Source: Alkalimonas sp.
GTDB taxonomy: Bacteria > Pseudomonadota > Gammaproteobacteria > Enterobacterales > Alteromonadaceae
Assembly: GCF_020831925.1 (NCBI RefSeq)
Contig: NZ_JAFIFQ010000030.1
Coordinates: forward strand, 1 to 45,186
Reading direction: 5' to 3'
Length of the DNA stretch: 45,186 nucleotides
Notes under the pieces: model-generated
What the model saw: only the letters and a program-made list of their open reading frames with translations
Database searches by the model: none
What the model was told of the DNA's origin: nothing
In this document: piece by piece, positions 35,658-44,654 of the stretch
Position numbering within the stretch: the stretch's first letter is position 1
Layout of the letters: each line of letters opens with the position of its first letter
Made by a program: the position numbers and the translations under genes

Positions 35658-36680
35658 ATGAAATTTGCAACGTTAAATGATGGCAGCCGTGACGGCCAGC
35701 TGGTGTTAGTGAGTCGCGATTTAAGCCGTTGTCTGGCTATTCCGCAGGTTGCTGCTACCTTGCAGCAACTGCTGGATCAGTGGCAGCAAAAAGCACCTCA
35801 GGCCGAAGAGTTGTATCAGGCGCTGAATGCTGGCACGGCTGCTGGCAGCATGCCGTTTGAGCAGCCTAAATGCAGCTCCCCTTTGCCGCGAGCTTATCAC
35901 TGGGCCGATGGCAGTGCTTATGTCAACCATGTTGAGCTGGTGCGTAAAGCCCGTAATGCTGAAATGCCACCCAGTTTCTGGACCGATCCGCTGATGTATC
36001 AGGGGGGGTCTGATGCATTTTTAGCGCCCTATGCGCCGATTGAGGTGGCCAGTGAAGACTATGGCATCGACTTTGAAGGTGAAATTGCTGTGATCACCGA
36101 CGATGTGCCGATGGGGATCCCGGCTGAACAAGCCCGCGATCGTATCCGGCTGGTGATGTTGGTCAATGACGTTTCCTTGCGTGGTTTGATCCCGAATGAA
36201 CTTGGCAAAGGCTTTGGCTTTTACCAGTCCAAGCCATCATCCAGCTTCAGCCCGGTGGCAGTGACTTTGGATGAATTGGCAGGCGTTTGGCAAGATGCCA
36301 AGCTGCATCTGCCGCTGCTCTCCACGTACAATGGCGAAGCCTTTGGTAAACCCAATGCCGGGGTCGATATGACCTTTGATTTTGGCCAGTTGATTGCACA
36401 CGCCGCCCGAACCCGTCCGCTTTGTGCAGGTACCATTATTGGTTCAGGCACGGTGTCGAACAAGCAAGGCACCGAATATGGCACCGCCATTGCCGAAGGT
36501 GGAGTGGGCTATAGCTGCATCGCTGAAATCCGTATGATTGAAACCATTCGTGATGGCAAACCCAGCACCAGCTTTATGAAGTTTGGCGATCGTATTCGCA
36601 TTGAAATGCTGGACCAACAGGGCCAAAGTATCTTTGGTGCCATCGACCAGCAAGTGGTAGAGTATAACTATCAGGGCTAA
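35658..36680 (+). CDS. fahA: fumarylacetoacetase
   Basis: This 340-residue FAH-fold hydrolase splits fumarylacetoacetate into fumarate and acetoacetate, the last step of tyrosine breakdown. Metal-binding residues lie in DYGIDFEGEIAVI (Glu pair, about residues 137-139) and LVNDVSLRGL (Asp). The N-terminal part (1-80) is the usual small domain. It is 71 bp after hmgA and probably in the same transcript. A terminator-like hairpin separates it from maiA. Confidence 0.93.
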   Translation: MKFATLNDGSRDGQLVLVSRDLSRCLAIPQVAATLQQLLDQWQQKAPQAEELYQALNAGTAAGSMPFEQPKCSSPLPRAYHWADGSAYVNHVELVRKARNAEMPPSFWTDPLMYQGGSDAFLAPYAPIEVASEDYGIDFEGEIAVITDDVPMGIPAEQARDRIRLVMLVNDVSLRGLIPNELGKGFGFYQSKPSSSFSPVAVTLDELAGVWQDAKLHLPLLSTYNGEAFGKPNAGVDMTFDFGQLIAHAARTRPLCAGTIIGSGTVSNKQGTEYGTAIAEGGVGYSCIAEIRMIETIRDGKPSTSFMKFGDRIRIEMLDQQGQSIFGAIDQQVVEYNYQG

Positions 36681-36708
36681 TGCTTTTGGCAGTGTGTACG
36701 AATAAGAG

Positions 36709-36734
36709 AAGAGCTGCTGTGGCAGCTCTTTTTG
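36709..36734 (+). terminator. terminator/attenuator between fahA and maiA
   Basis: AAGAGCTGC (36709-36717) and GCAGCTCTT (36722-36730) with a TGTG loop, followed by TTTG. It lies within the leader just before the maiA ribosome-binding site, so readthrough would be needed for maiA unless it has its own promoter. Confidence 0.7.
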
Positions 36735-36755
36735 TATGAAAGGATAAATCAAGAC

Positions 36756-37394
36756 ATGAAACTTTATGGTTACTGGCGCTCATCGGCTGCTTACCGGGTG
36801 CGCATTGCCCTAGCGTGGAAGGGTATGACGTACGAGTCCATTCCAGTGCACCTGGTCAAAGAAGGTGGGCAGCAGCATCAGGCAGCTTATCAGACATTGA
36901 ACCCCGCTGAGCTGGTACCGACCCTGGTGGATAACGAGCTGACCCTGAACCAGTCGCTGGCCATTGTCGAGTATCTGGATGCGATTCAACCAGAGCCGTC
37001 TTTATTGCCGGCTGAGCCTAAGCAGACTGCCCTGGTGCGGGCCATGGCGCTGGATATTGCCTGCGATATTCACCCATTGAATAACTTGCGGGTATTGCAG
37101 TATCTGACCGGTCCTTTGCAATTATCTGAGCAGCAAAAAATGGCCTGGATCCATCATTGGCTTAACACAGGCTTTCAAGCTCTGGAGCAGCGGCTTCAGC
37201 AGTGCGCAGGACGCTTTTGCTTTGGTGATACCGTAAGCCTGGCGGATATCTGCCTGGTGCCGCAAGTCTACAATGCGCTGCGTTTTGGGCTGGATATGGC
37301 GCCATACCCAACCATCCAGGCCATATATCAGCAGTGCAATAGTCTGGAAGCTTTCGCATATGCTGCGCCAGAAGTGCAAGCCGATGCGCAATAA
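36756..37394 (+). CDS. maiA: maleylacetoacetate isomerase (zeta-class GST)
   Basis: MaiA isomerises maleylacetoacetate to fumarylacetoacetate with glutathione. The 212-residue protein starts MKLYGYWRSSAAYRVRIAL, containing the zeta-class SSxxxRVRIAL active-site motif. The GST N-terminal thioredoxin-like domain (1-80, with NQSLAIVEYLD) and helical C-terminal domain are complete. AAGGA precedes the chosen ATG; a TTG 24 bp upstream lies in the terminator hairpin and is rejected as start. Metabolically it belongs before FahA. Confidence 0.94.
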   Translation: MKLYGYWRSSAAYRVRIALAWKGMTYESIPVHLVKEGGQQHQAAYQTLNPAELVPTLVDNELTLNQSLAIVEYLDAIQPEPSLLPAEPKQTALVRAMALDIACDIHPLNNLRVLQYLTGPLQLSEQQKMAWIHHWLNTGFQALEQRLQQCAGRFCFGDTVSLADICLVPQVYNALRFGLDMAPYPTIQAIYQQCNSLEAFAYAAPEVQADAQ

Positions 37395-37608
37395 CTGGAT
37401 CCCCTGTTTTCCAACACGTTGGCTGAACCGGTCGTTGTTTTTGATCGGCACTGCTGGTATTGCATTGCAGTGGCTTGCAGTGGGCTACGCCTGGTGGCAG
37501 GGATTCAGTGTGTCTTTTCATTGGTGGTTTCACTGGCTGGCCCCTTTGCTTTGCGTGCTCTGGGGCACTATCCCGAGACTGCAACTACAGCCAGAGCCCA
37601 AGCCCTGA
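37384..37608 (+). CDS. small hypothetical membrane protein
   Basis: This 74-residue frame starts 11 bp inside the end of maiA. It is rich in tryptophan and has two hydrophobic stretches (about residues 15-35 and 43-62) with basic N-terminal residues, consistent with a two-span inner-membrane protein. No family is recognised and the ribosome-binding site is weak, so it may be translated by coupling to maiA or may not be a gene. Confidence 0.4.
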   Translation: MRNNWIPCFPTRWLNRSLFLIGTAGIALQWLAVGYAWWQGFSVSFHWWFHWLAPLLCVLWGTIPRLQLQPEPKP

Positions 37609-37635
37609 TTGCTCTACGTTGTTGTTGCCTTGTTC

Positions 37636-38115
37636 TTACTGTCGGGGCCGTAAAAAGCTTTTTGGTTCAAGGCCTTTGATGCCAGATTGATCAAAGGTAA
37701 AGTCAATCTGGCCGATGTTACGGCTAAAGTGATGCCGAATACCATCAATTTCAATCACAAAGCTTCCTGGCATTCGCAAGCCTTCTTCTTTGTAAAGCTT
37801 GATATGATGACCGGCAATTTTAAAATCAAAGCCTATCAGTGGTGCATTCGCAAAATCAGCAACCCAGACGTAATCGCTGTTATGCAGTACCAGGGATAAT
37901 GAATACTTTTGCGGTACTTGCTGTACCGCCAGCTTATGAGGGCCTGCAATAAAGGTATTGCGCCCGTCAATACGTGTGAACGTAAAACCGAACTCAACCA
38001 GCCGGCTGGTGCCATCTTTGAGCTGGACAACGCCGCTACCTTGCACTTCAAAATAAGCCTGGGCCGGGAAACTGAAGATCAGCCCGAACAAAATACTTAA
38101 CAGTACGATTCTCAT
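37636..38115 (-). CDS. hypothetical secreted protein
   Basis: This 159-residue protein has a clear signal peptide (about residues 1-20, ending PAQA) and a beta-rich remainder with no recognised family. A strong GGAGG ribosome-binding site lies 8 nt before the ATG. It starts 17 bp after mltD on the same strand, so the two are probably co-transcribed, suggesting an envelope role. It has no cysteines or catalytic motifs that I can name. Confidence 0.7.
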   Translation of the reverse strand: MRIVLLSILFGLIFSFPAQAYFEVQGSGVVQLKDGTSRLVEFGFTFTRIDGRNTFIAGPHKLAVQQVPQKYSLSLVLHNSDYVWVADFANAPLIGFDFKIAGHHIKLYKEEGLRMPGSFVIEIDGIRHHFSRNIGQIDFTFDQSGIKGLEPKSFLRPRQ

Positions 38116-38132
38116 CCAGGCGTCCTCCGCTT

Positions 38133-39743
38133 TTAAGATTGGGTTACATCCACCAACAGGCGAAGCTGTTGTCCTGGTTGCAGGTGTTGATCAATGCTCA
38201 GCTGGTTCCACTCCAAAATATCCGCCACCTGCACCCGATAACGCTGAGCGATGCGTGACAACGAGTCACCACGGCGTACCCGGTAGTTGATGGTGCGGGT
38301 AACACCTGTGGTGGCTGGCTGCGCTGTCGCTGCACTCGTTTGTGCCTGAACAATGACCAATTGCTGACCAGGGCGAATGGGATCGCGTGCTGTCATACCA
38401 TTCCAGCGTGCCAGGTCGTTGACTCGAACCTGATGCGCCCGGCTAATGTCCCACAGGGTATCACCCTGTTTGACCGTATAGTGCAGCCGTTGTTCCGGAT
38501 TGGTGCGCTCTTGTGCCTGAGCAATTCGGCCAGGCTGGCTTAATTGGTATGCGTCGGCATTTTTAGCCGATACCGGAACCAGCAAGTGCTGGCCAATTCG
38601 AATGGTATGGCCATTCAACTCATTCAGACGCTGAATAGCTGCTACGGAGGTCTGGTACTGTTGTGCGATTTTACCTAAGGTATCTCCGCGCACTACGGTA
38701 TGGCGCTGCCAGCTTAGCCATTGATCGGTTGGGGTGCTGGCCAGTTGCTCCCGAAACTGTGGTTTGTTATCCAGTGGCAGCACCAGCCGATGGCTGCCAT
38801 CCGGATCGGTGGCCCACTGATTAAAGGCTGGGTTTAAGGCATGCAGCTCATTTAGACTTAAGCCTGCCATTTCGGCAGCCACAGCCAAATCAATTTGGCG
38901 ACCAACCTCGACGATACCTATTTGTGGTTGATTCGGGATCGGTTGCCACGCAATACCGTAAGTCTCTGGCTGACGGACTAAATCAACCAGTGCCAGCAGC
39001 TTGGGGACATAAGCTGTAGTTTCGCGCGGTAAGTCAAGCGACCAGAAATCGGTTGGCAAGTTGCGGTTTTTATTATGGCGAATGGCCCTAAGCAAGCGAC
39101 CTTCCCCTGAGTTGTAGGCTGCAATGGCATTGAGCCAGTCACCTTCCAGCCGATCGTGCAGATACTGTAAGTAATCTAAGGCGGCGCGGGTCGACTCAAT
39201 CACATCACGCCGGCCGTCATACCAGTAATTCTGTTGTAAACCAAAGCGTTTGCCGGTGGCAGGCATAAACTGCCACAGGCCAGATGCGCGGGCATGAGAG
39301 TAAGCAAAGGGATCAAAAGCACTCTCAACAATAGGAAGTAAGGCCAGCTCCAGCGGCATATTTCGCGCTTCCAGCTGCTGGACAATGTAGTACAAATAGG
39401 GCTCAGCCCGATTGGATACCCGATCCAGATAGGCTTGATTGCGGGCAAAAAAGTTGCGTTGCTCAGCAATTGCCCTTCGCTCAGGGACCTCAAAGGTTAA
39501 TTGCAGCTGGATGCGCTGCCAGACATCATCCACTTTGGTAACATCCAGTGGTGTTGGCGGTTGCTGCTTTGTGCTGCGGACAGGGGTAAGCAAGCTTGCT
39601 GCAATTAGTTCGGCACTGGCTGCCTGTTCAAAAGACGCGTTGGGTGTTTCACTGACTGGTTCGGTCGCAGTTTGTAGTTGGTTGGTGGGAGCACAACCGG
39701 CTAGAAGAGCGGTCGCAACAACAGTTAAAACGCGTACTTTCAT
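38133..39743 (-). CDS. mltD: membrane-bound lytic murein transglycosylase D
   Basis: MltD cleaves the glycan strands of peptidoglycan. The 536-residue protein is a lipoprotein (lipobox LLAGC, acylated cysteine at about residue 17). It has a soluble-lytic-transglycosylase domain (about 105-240, catalytic Glu in VESAFDP, then SGLWQFMPATGKRFGL and NSGEG) and three LysM peptidoglycan-binding repeats in the C-terminal half (beginning HTVVRGDTL, HYTVKQGDTL and NYRVRRGDSL). Its neighbour gloB is the same as in E. coli. Confidence 0.95.
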   Translation of the reverse strand: MKVRVLTVVATALLAGCAPTNQLQTATEPVSETPNASFEQAASAELIAASLLTPVRSTKQQPPTPLDVTKVDDVWQRIQLQLTFEVPERRAIAEQRNFFARNQAYLDRVSNRAEPYLYYIVQQLEARNMPLELALLPIVESAFDPFAYSHARASGLWQFMPATGKRFGLQQNYWYDGRRDVIESTRAALDYLQYLHDRLEGDWLNAIAAYNSGEGRLLRAIRHNKNRNLPTDFWSLDLPRETTAYVPKLLALVDLVRQPETYGIAWQPIPNQPQIGIVEVGRQIDLAVAAEMAGLSLNELHALNPAFNQWATDPDGSHRLVLPLDNKPQFREQLASTPTDQWLSWQRHTVVRGDTLGKIAQQYQTSVAAIQRLNELNGHTIRIGQHLLVPVSAKNADAYQLSQPGRIAQAQERTNPEQRLHYTVKQGDTLWDISRAHQVRVNDLARWNGMTARDPIRPGQQLVIVQAQTSAATAQPATTGVTRTINYRVRRGDSLSRIAQRYRVQVADILEWNQLSIDQHLQPGQQLRLLVDVTQS

Positions 39744-39805
39744 GCAAGAGTCCTGTCAGTTTTTCTATCAGATTGCATGTTACCTGCTTGCAGACTGATT
39801 GCAAG

Positions 39806-40600
39806 TCAGGATTTAAAGCGGTCTTTCTCTGCTCTTAGTGCTGTAAAAGCGGCCTGCTCAGTGGTACTGGCATATTTTCTTTGCAGATCAGGCAGGTGAC
39901 AGCGTAAAAAAGGATTAATGGCTTTTTCTGTTGCCAGCTTGCTTGGCAGGGTGGGTAATTGATTATCACGCAGTTGCTGGCATTTGGTCACATGCTCTAT
40001 CACAGCCTGATTGTCTGGTTCAACGGCTCGGGCAAAGGCTAAGTTGGCTAAGGTGTACTCATGGGCACAGTATATGTGCGTTTCATCCGGCAATACAGAC
40101 AGTCGTTGCAATGACTGATGCATCTGCTCGGGGCTGCCTTCAAACAAACGGCCACAACCTGCACTAAATAGCGTATCGCCGCAAAACAGCGCGGGAGTTT
40201 GGTTCAGCAGTGCAGTGTAATAGGCGATATGGCCTAAGGTATGGCCTGGGATATGTAATACCTTGAACCTCACGCCAAACTCGCTCAGTTCTACGATATC
40301 CCCATCGTGCACGGTTTGTGTCAGGCTGTTTATGCGCTCTGCTTCGTACGCTGGCCCGATAACCCGCGCATGCGGCCACAGCTGTTTAAGCGCGGCAATG
40401 CCATCGGTGTGATCCCAGTGGTGGTGAGTGATCAGGATGCTGCTTAGTTGTTTTTGAGTGTGGCGGGCAAACTGCAGCACCACATCAGCATCACCTGGGT
40501 CGACCACAACCAAGGCATCGCTATCCGGTTTGGTCAGACACCAGATATAATTGTCCTGAAAAGCGGCTAATGGCGTGATGGTCAGTTTCTCTGGTTGCAT
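39806..40600 (-). CDS. gloB: hydroxyacylglutathione hydrolase (glyoxalase II)
   Basis: GloB hydrolyses S-lactoylglutathione to lactate and glutathione, finishing methylglyoxal detoxification. The 264-residue metallo-beta-lactamase-fold protein has the metal motif THHHWDHTDG (about residues 58-67), HIPGHTLGH, FCGDTLFSAGCGRLFEG and the C-terminal glutathione-binding domain with NPFLRC. It diverges from the methyltransferase gene over 48 bp, the same arrangement as E. coli gloB/yafS. Confidence 0.95.
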   Translation of the reverse strand: MQPEKLTITPLAAFQDNYIWCLTKPDSDALVVVDPGDADVVLQFARHTQKQLSSILITHHHWDHTDGIAALKQLWPHARVIGPAYEAERINSLTQTVHDGDIVELSEFGVRFKVLHIPGHTLGHIAYYTALLNQTPALFCGDTLFSAGCGRLFEGSPEQMHQSLQRLSVLPDETHIYCAHEYTLANLAFARAVEPDNQAVIEHVTKCQQLRDNQLPTLPSKLATEKAINPFLRCHLPDLQRKYASTTEQAAFTALRAEKDRFKS

Positions 40601-40648
40601 CTGGTATACTCAATCGGATGATAGAACTTTTTAAGGTAGCAAGTTTTG

Positions 40649-41392
40649 ATGAAACCCGCCTTAAGTGCCAGTAACCGGCCTGGGCCTGCCAATTGGCAGC
40701 AGATCCCTCAGGGTGAAGCGCTGCGCGCTGCTACTGAGCAGTTGCTAGCAGAGTGGTGGCCACAGATCTTTGGCTATTACCTGCTGAAGGTGGGAGACCT
40801 CAGTTGCCAGCTTGATACCTCCGCTAGCCCTATTAAGCATCATATTCATCTTGGGATCAAGGCAAGCCAGTGTCAGGTTAAAGCCGAATCGGATGCCTTG
40901 CCCTTGCTGGATCTGAGTGTGGATGCGCTCTTGCTTTGCCATGCCCATGAGTTTTGCAGCGATCCGCATCACCTGATGCGGGAGATGCACCGGGTTTTGC
41001 GAGCGGATGGCTACCTGTTGCTTAGCGGATTCAACCCCTTGAGTCTGGCCGGCTTACTAAAACTCAATCCTTGGTTTAAAAATAAAGCACCTTGGAATGG
41101 CCGCTTTTTTACCTTATCGCGTTTAAAAGACTGGTTGTACTTGCTGGGCTTTGAGGTGGTGATGGAGCAACGTTTTTATGCGTCCAGTTTGCTGGGTAAA
41201 GAGCCTGCCGCTAGTCGTTGGCGTAGCTTTGTTGCTCGGTGCTTTGGCAGTAGTTATCTGCTGGTTGCTCGAAAGCGCGAACTGCCGCTAACGCCAATCC
41301 GGCCAAAATGGCAATTGGCCAGCGATTACCCACAAACAGTGCGAGGCACCCTGACCACCAATAGACTGAACAATCAAAAGTCAAAGCTTTGA
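40649..41392 (+). CDS. SAM-dependent methyltransferase, YafS-like
   Basis: This 247-residue class I methyltransferase has a Methyltransf_11-type core. The glycine-rich SAM motif is degenerate here (YLLKVGDLSCQ), but the DALLLCHAHEF and LRADGYLLLSGFNPLSLAG segments match the YafS group found next to gloB in many gammaproteobacteria. The substrate is unknown. The ATG at 40649 is preferred over the TTG just before it; TAAGG lies 13 nt upstream. Its 3' end overlaps the convergent ligase gene by 19 bp. Confidence 0.82.
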   Translation: MKPALSASNRPGPANWQQIPQGEALRAATEQLLAEWWPQIFGYYLLKVGDLSCQLDTSASPIKHHIHLGIKASQCQVKAESDALPLLDLSVDALLLCHAHEFCSDPHHLMREMHRVLRADGYLLLSGFNPLSLAGLLKLNPWFKNKAPWNGRFFTLSRLKDWLYLLGFEVVMEQRFYASSLLGKEPAASRWRSFVARCFGSSYLLVARKRELPLTPIRPKWQLASDYPQTVRGTLTTNRLNNQKSKL

Positions 41393-44300
41393 TTTTTAGA
41401 GTTTATGGCATGAAGCTTTTCAAAGTGCCTGACAATTTTATGTAGCCCAATACCATTCGAGGCTTTAAATACCAGTAGGTCATTATGTTCAAGATCGCGC
41501 AGCAGAGCTTGTTGTAATGGCTGTATATCATTCCAGCAGCTGAGGTTTTCTTGCTCCGTAAGCTCTGCTTTCAATGCTGTCATTTCTGCTCCTACCAAAT
41601 ACAGTCTATCTGGAACACATTGCTTGATGCCAGGCACCAGAGCTTGGTGATAAGTCTTAACGTTTTCACCTAACTCTAGCATATCACCTAACACTAATAG
41701 GAGGCGGCCTTGCCTTGGCAACTGTTGCAGCATCTGAAATAAAGCCTGCATCGATGCCGGGTTTGCGTTATAAGCATCATCCAATAAAGTGATCTGGCCC
41801 TGTTCAAGTTTTATGTTTTGCTGATGACCGCGACCTGGTATGGCCCTAAAGTCAGCAAATGTGTTGAGCAGTTCGGGCAAGGCCAGCTGCAAATGACTTG
41901 CTACCGCTAAAGCGGCCAGGCTGTTATAGACTTGATGCAAGCCTGGACTGCCCAAACGAAAGCGCAGTCGTTGACCTGACAATATGACTGTTATTTCATC
42001 CGAATTAGTGGTTAACAGTCTCACATCCGCTTCGGAGTGACTGCCAAAGCTGAGTATTTTTAGAGCTCTTGCGCTTGCTTCAGCTGCCAGGATTGGCCAT
42101 TGCTGTATATCTCGGTTGATAACTGCGAGATTGCCAGGCGCCATCTCATGAAAGATGCGACTTTTCTTACGAGCAATATTTTCAACATTTTTGTGGTATT
42201 CAAGATGAGCTGGTCCTATGGTGGTAATAATCGCAATACCAGGCCTGGCTAATCGGCTGCTTAGCCGGATGCTACCGATGGCGAGTTCTAAAGCGATAAA
42301 GTCGGCATCCCACGGCATGGATGCTAAGTTCCAAGCGACACCCAACGGTAAATTAGCATTTGCTTGGTTACCAACTGTTTTGCCAAACGGCTTTAAGCAG
42401 TGTTGCAGCATAGCAATCATAGTACTTTTGCCAGCACTACCCGTAACAGCAATCACACAGCCTTTCATTCTGCTGCGAGCAAAACTACCAAGATCCAGGA
42501 TAGCCTGCTGGCTATCATGCACACGTAATGTTGGTAGCTCTGTTTGAGCCGCCTCAGTGGATTCAGACAAAGCCGCAGCAATTCTCGCACGATAAGTGGT
42601 TAGCTGGGAGGCTTTAAAACCGGCAGCGGTGGCTTCAGGAGCCAACATAACTAATGAATTCTGGCCCAAACCATGCGCACTCACAGCTACACTATCTATC
42701 TGAAGATTGGTTGGGGTGTTATTACTCCAGGTACCTCCTGTTGCCATGGCAAGACTTTGTACCGTCCAGCCATTAGCCAAGCCTCTTGCTGAAGGCTCGG
42801 GGATGGTCGTTTTTTGTTTGCTTCCAAGGAACCGGCAATAAGCGATATAACCCGATAAGTAATGCTCAATATCATCAATTCGAATTCGAAAGGCGTGATG
42901 GCGAATAAAAAAGCTGTGGCAAATTTTATTGGGTGCTCGATAGTACATGGCCAGCTCAGGCCAGAAAAAGCCGTTCAACATGTGCTGTGCACGCTGGTGC
43001 ATTGCAAAGTAAAACTTTTCAAGATTAAGGCTATGGTAAAGATGGTACAGTTCGGGATGGCTGACTAAATTTTCCAGCAATTGCTGTGCCGCCATCATCA
43101 GCTCTAATAAGGTTGGAAAGGTGGTGATGCGTTCAATTACAAAATCCAGATGGCCCATCACATTCTGCAAACCAAACTGAAAGTATTTGGCCTCCGGGCG
43201 GTATTTCACCAACTCATTGACACTGTAACTCAGCCAGTGGTCGTGGGCTTTCCAATGTTCTCGTGCAATAAAATCATCAAAGGCCAGCGCAGCTGCATCC
43301 AGCCAACGAGTGTCTTGACTGATGGCATAGTAACGTAACAGGGCGAAACAGGCTTCGCCATCGTAGTAGATGATGCGAAAGTCTTGTTTGACGCTAAAAT
43401 CCTGGCTATTTAGCACATGAACAAAGCGGCCGTTGGATGGATTCTGCATACTCAGGATGCCAGCGGCCAACTGCTGCATCAATGGCTTATAGTGCTCGCT
43501 GCTGGTTAATTCGGTGTATTTGCAAAGTGCCAGTAAGCCAAGCGCATTGCCTCCTAACTTAATCTCGTTGTGCTCATCCTGCAAAAACGCCATTTGCTGT
43601 CCGTCGACATTGGTTTTATACACGAGCATCTGTTGTGTAAGCGCTTGCAAGGCTCGTTCTATCGCGTTTTTGATTTCCTCTCTGGGATTGAATTCACAGG
43701 CTTCGATGAGGGCATAAGTGGAGCTCGCATGGCGCAATGTATTGTAAGTTTGAATAGGCCGATGAAAGCAGGGGAAATAACCGTAGTGATAGCGGCCCTT
43801 TGGCTGCACCTGTTTTGCCAGATAGTCGGAGGCATGGTTGATAATGGCGCCAAGCAGTTTATGGGTTAATCCTGGAAGTTGTCGCCTGCTAGCATTAGGT
43901 CCTGAGGGGTATAGCAGATGCAACTGACCATCGGAGCCCAAAAAAATCCCCTGAGTTTCCAGTTGCCATATCAGCTGATCAGCTGCGAGTGCACTAGGGT
44001 TGGGCAGTTCTTCTGTAAAGCGCCGTTTTTGATAAACACTAAAGTTATGTGAATTGAGCTCACAATAGCTGATCTGACTGCCAGCATAGAGTAAGGCATT
44101 GGCGTTTAGTTCTTGCTCGGTATAAAGCTGAAGTAACTCATGATCAAACGCTAGACCATAGCGGTAATAATTGCGCTTGGTATTGCGCAGTCTGTGTATC
44201 AGTTCGTGCATTTGCAATGGTGTGGCGTTAGTTACCCAGTCGATGCGAAGGTACAGTACCGCTAACTTTTTGGCTTGAATAAGCTCGATACACTTTTGTT

Positions 44301-44475
44301 GCAACTGTTGCCAACATAGCTCGAATGTATCAGCAGAGCTATGGACTACCCAGCTGCGTTGTTCGCCATTGGAAACTGCGCAGCAAAAGCAAAATCGATC
44401 TATTCCGCTTGCAACGGTAGGGCAGTTTTTTCTTAGTTGATGCCGAAGCAGGCTCCACGGAATGTCAATTTGCAT
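41374..44475 (-). CDS. large MurF-like ligase fused to a helical-toroid-like region
   Basis: This is an intact 1033-residue frame. Residues from about 570 to the end are a complete MurF-like ATP-dependent amide ligase: P-loop TGSAGKST (678-685), an acidic metal/ATP segment ALELAIGS, TTIGPAHLEYHKN, the MurF hallmark DDAYNANPASMQ, and LGDMLELGENV. The first 190 residues are not recognised. Residues about 190-550 are helix-rich with spaced aromatic motifs (YDGEACFALLRYYAISQDTRWLDAA) typical of (alpha/alpha)6 toroid proteins such as sugar hydrolases and epimerases; that fold call is inference. Ordinary MurF is about 450 residues and lies in the division cluster, so this is a paralogue ligating an unknown substrate. 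No signal peptide is seen. No clear ribosome-binding site precedes the ATG. Confidence 0.75.
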   Translation of the reverse strand: MQIDIPWSLLRHQLRKNCPTVASGIDRFCFCCAVSNGEQRSWVVHSSADTFELCWQQLQQKCIELIQAKKLAVLYLRIDWVTNATPLQMHELIHRLRNTKRNYYRYGLAFDHELLQLYTEQELNANALLYAGSQISYCELNSHNFSVYQKRRFTEELPNPSALAADQLIWQLETQGIFLGSDGQLHLLYPSGPNASRRQLPGLTHKLLGAIINHASDYLAKQVQPKGRYHYGYFPCFHRPIQTYNTLRHASSTYALIEACEFNPREEIKNAIERALQALTQQMLVYKTNVDGQQMAFLQDEHNEIKLGGNALGLLALCKYTELTSSEHYKPLMQQLAAGILSMQNPSNGRFVHVLNSQDFSVKQDFRIIYYDGEACFALLRYYAISQDTRWLDAAALAFDDFIAREHWKAHDHWLSYSVNELVKYRPEAKYFQFGLQNVMGHLDFVIERITTFPTLLELMMAAQQLLENLVSHPELYHLYHSLNLEKFYFAMHQRAQHMLNGFFWPELAMYYRAPNKICHSFFIRHHAFRIRIDDIEHYLSGYIAYCRFLGSKQKTTIPEPSARGLANGWTVQSLAMATGGTWSNNTPTNLQIDSVAVSAHGLGQNSLVMLAPEATAAGFKASQLTTYRARIAAALSESTEAAQTELPTLRVHDSQQAILDLGSFARSRMKGCVIAVTGSAGKSTMIAMLQHCLKPFGKTVGNQANANLPLGVAWNLASMPWDADFIALELAIGSIRLSSRLARPGIAIITTIGPAHLEYHKNVENIARKKSRIFHEMAPGNLAVINRDIQQWPILAAEASARALKILSFGSHSEADVRLLTTNSDEITVILSGQRLRFRLGSPGLHQVYNSLAALAVASHLQLALPELLNTFADFRAIPGRGHQQNIKLEQGQITLLDDAYNANPASMQALFQMLQQLPRQGRLLLVLGDMLELGENVKTYHQALVPGIKQCVPDRLYLVGAEMTALKAELTEQENLSCWNDIQPLQQALLRDLEHNDLLVFKASNGIGLHKIVRHFEKLHAINSKNQSFDF

Positions 44476-44654
44476 AAACTTGTACAGAAGAATTTCATTG
44501 GATCTACTCTAGCATGGTAAAAAAAGATAAACAGCTAAAGCATCTTGTTTGATTTGAAACATACTAACAGTCTTCACATTTGTTGATTTTGTCGCCACTT
44601 TGATAGACAATATCGAATGTAGTCGCATGGCCGTAGGCAGTAAAAGGATTTTTT
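44476..44654. other. divergent intergenic region, ligase / adhesin
   Basis: These 179 AT-rich bases separate the two divergent starts. A TTGATT near 44583 and several A/T-rich hexamers could form promoters, but no pair is convincing. AAGGA at 44644-44648 is the adhesin ribosome-binding site. Confidence 0.4.

Noticed and set aside
39439-39798. 119-codon open frame opposite the 5' part of mltD
   Set aside because: It is the shadow of a well-supported gene, with no family resemblance.
41374-44475. Ordinary murF of the cell-wall pathway
   Set aside because: More than twice the usual length and not in a division and cell-wall cluster; treated as a paralogue.
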